From assembly GCF_040419245.1 (NCBI RefSeq), contig NZ_JAZHOH010000001.1, positions 1,178,001-1,242,000 on the forward strand: a DNA stretch of 64,000 bases. Direction: 5' to 3'. The stretch's first letter is position 1; the number at the start of each line of letters is the position of its first letter. This stretch comes from Ewingella sp. CoE-038-23 (lineage in GTDB: Bacteria > Pseudomonadota > Gammaproteobacteria > Enterobacterales > Enterobacteriaceae). This document shows positions 62,878 through 64,000 of the stretch, in pieces. The position numbers and the translations under genes are program-made. Below the pieces are notes generated by a model. The model saw only the letters and a list, made by a program, of their open reading frames with translations, searched no databases and had not been told where the DNA came from.

Positions 62878-64000
62878 ATGAAAAAGGCTCAAGACTATTT
62901 TAATGCCCTAAATCACGATTATCTGCAGGTGCACAAGGCCAAAGAAGAACTTTTCTGGCAGAACTACATGGGAACTGGCGATGAAAACGTGTCGGCAGAC
63001 TTCGCGGCAGCAGAGACTGCCCACAAGCGTTTTATCTCTGAATCCCGCCGGTTGGGCGAATTGCGCGAGCATATTGCCTCGCTGGAAAAACTGACTCTCG
63101 ACGAAGAGGGCAAGGCGCTGCTGCACGGCCTGCAGGGCTGGTATCGCTTCTTTGACTGCAACACTATTGAAGACCCACAGGCGCAGGCGCTGCTGGATGA
63201 AATCATTCAGGCCGAATCCGCGCTGTTCGCCAAGCGCAAGGCGCACCGCCTGACCCATATCAATGCCAAAGGCGAGCGGGTGAATGCTTCTCTCGGCGAG
63301 CTGTTAACCAATCAGGCTAACAACGAAAATGAGGCTTACCGCCGCAGTTCCCAGACCGCGCTGCGCGAGTTGGAAGAGTGGCTGCTGCACAACGGCTTCC
63401 CAGAGCTGGTTGGCCTGCGTAACCGTTTTGCCCGCCAGTTGGGCTACCGCAACTATTTCGATTATAAGGTGAACAAAACCGAGCGTATGACGCCGGAACA
63501 GCTGTTCGCCATTCTGGATCGCTTCGAAGAGCAGACCCGCGAAGGCAACGTGCGCAGCCTGAATGAGCTGGTCGCGCGTAAGGGCGATGGCGCCCTGCTG
63601 CCGTGGAACATTCGTTTTGCCAGCGCCGGAGACGTCACTCGCCAGCTTGACCCTTATTTCCCGTTTGCCGACTCGCTGCGCCGCTGGATTGATAGCTTTA
63701 AACGCCTGCATATCGACTTCCAGGGTGCCGAAATGCAGCTCGACCTGCTGGTGCGCGAAGGCAAGTATGAAAATGGCTTTATGCACAGCCCGGTGCCAAC
63801 CTTCTATGACAACGGCGACTGGGTTTCTGGCGTGATCAACTTCACCAGCCTCGCCAAGCCAGACCAAGTGGGAAGCGGCAGCAGCGGCCTGAACACGCTG
63901 TTCCACGAGGGCGGCCACGCGGCGCATTTCGCTAATATTCGCCAGAACGCGCCGTGCTTCTCGCAGGAGTTCCCGCCGACCTCCATGGCCTACGCCGAAA
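62878..64000 (+). CDS. M3-family metallopeptidase (oligoendopeptidase-like), cut by right edge
   Basis: The frame starts at ATG 62878 (MKKAQDYFNALNHDYLQVHK) and stays open to the window end, so 374 residues are visible. The zinc motif HEGGH (343-347) sits in NTLFHEGGHAAHF and deviates from the usual HExxH only in its allowed variable positions. Upstream segments NYFDYKVNKTERMTPEQLFA and FTSLAKPDQVG are M3-like. Cytoplasmic peptide cleavage is likely; the family member is not named from this part. Confidence 0.85.
   Translation, partial: MKKAQDYFNALNHDYLQVHKAKEELFWQNYMGTGDENVSADFAAAETAHKRFISESRRLGELREHIASLEKLTLDEEGKALLHGLQGWYRFFDCNTIEDPQAQALLDEIIQAESALFAKRKAHRLTHINAKGERVNASLGELLTNQANNENEAYRRSSQTALRELEEWLLHNGFPELVGLRNRFARQLGYRNYFDYKVNKTERMTPEQLFAILDRFEEQTREGNVRSLNELVARKGDGALLPWNIRFASAGDVTRQLDPYFPFADSLRRWIDSFKRLHIDFQGAEMQLDLLVREGKYENGFMHSPVPTFYDNGDWVSGVINFTSLAKPDQVGSGSSGLNTLFHEGGHAAHFANIRQNAPCFSQEFPPTSMAYAE

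Overview
The window is chromosomal DNA from a member of the Enterobacterales. Gene content and protein similarity suggest a Yersiniaceae-type genus (Rahnella, Ewingella, Rouxiella or Serratia-like). The genus is inferred and was not tested. No prophage, insertion sequence, CRISPR array, tRNA or rRNA gene was seen. About 68 coding genes can be supported, including two microprotein genes (yohP, yohO), a bioF gene cut by the left edge and an M3-peptidase gene cut by the right edge.

Region by region. 1-2.3 kb: biotin genes bioF(partial)-bioC-bioD, with a 126-bp ERIC-type repeat between bioC and bioD. 2.3-7.5 kb: an orphan UrtE-like ABC ATPase; a long bioD-uvrB intergenic region with clustered DnaA boxes (a DARS1 candidate); uvrB under an evident LexA box; a VF530-family protein; and the YvcK/YbhK homologue. 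7.9-11.5 kb: moaABCDE behind a molybdenum-cofactor riboswitch, then ybhL. 12.3-20.4 kb: mdtG, rhlE, a SufR-like regulator divergent from an MFS pump, dusC, a VOC protein, pbpG and yohP. 20.5-29 kb: a racemase, an aldo-keto reductase (gpr), yohC, dld and the phnC-phnD-phnE-phnE phosphonate-type importer. 29-34 kb: an aldehyde dehydrogenase, a cupin, ddlA, an MFS protein and a TM2 protein.

34-37 kb holds a ComR (TetR-type) regulator divergent from a small secreted protein, followed by four tandem BhsA-like DUF1471 genes. Three copies of one near-palindromic operator-like sequence tie these genes together. 37-46 kb: a suppressor-of-fused-domain protein, a signal-less GH18 chitinase-like protein, an MFS transporter, the osmF-yehYXW osmoprotectant importer and yohO. 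46-54 kb: yedA and an eight-gene block (MerR, NTF2-like, SDR, FAD oxidoreductase, DUF1365, CFA synthase-like, chalcone isomerase-like, DUF3833 lipoprotein) that looks like a regulated lipid-modification operon. 54.5-64 kb: an XRE-cupin regulator, a GNAT protein, an e(P4) phosphatase, a porin, dinG, a PaiB-like protein, ybiB, yjdM and an M3 peptidase.

The most distinctive non-coding feature is a dispersed, modular, hairpin-rich intergenic repeat family at about 11.6-12.3, 39.4-39.8, 46.9-47.5, 54.1-54.45 and 55.7-55.9 kb. Most copies lie between convergent genes. A second 111-bp repeat is nested in one of them and occurs again inside the lipid operon.
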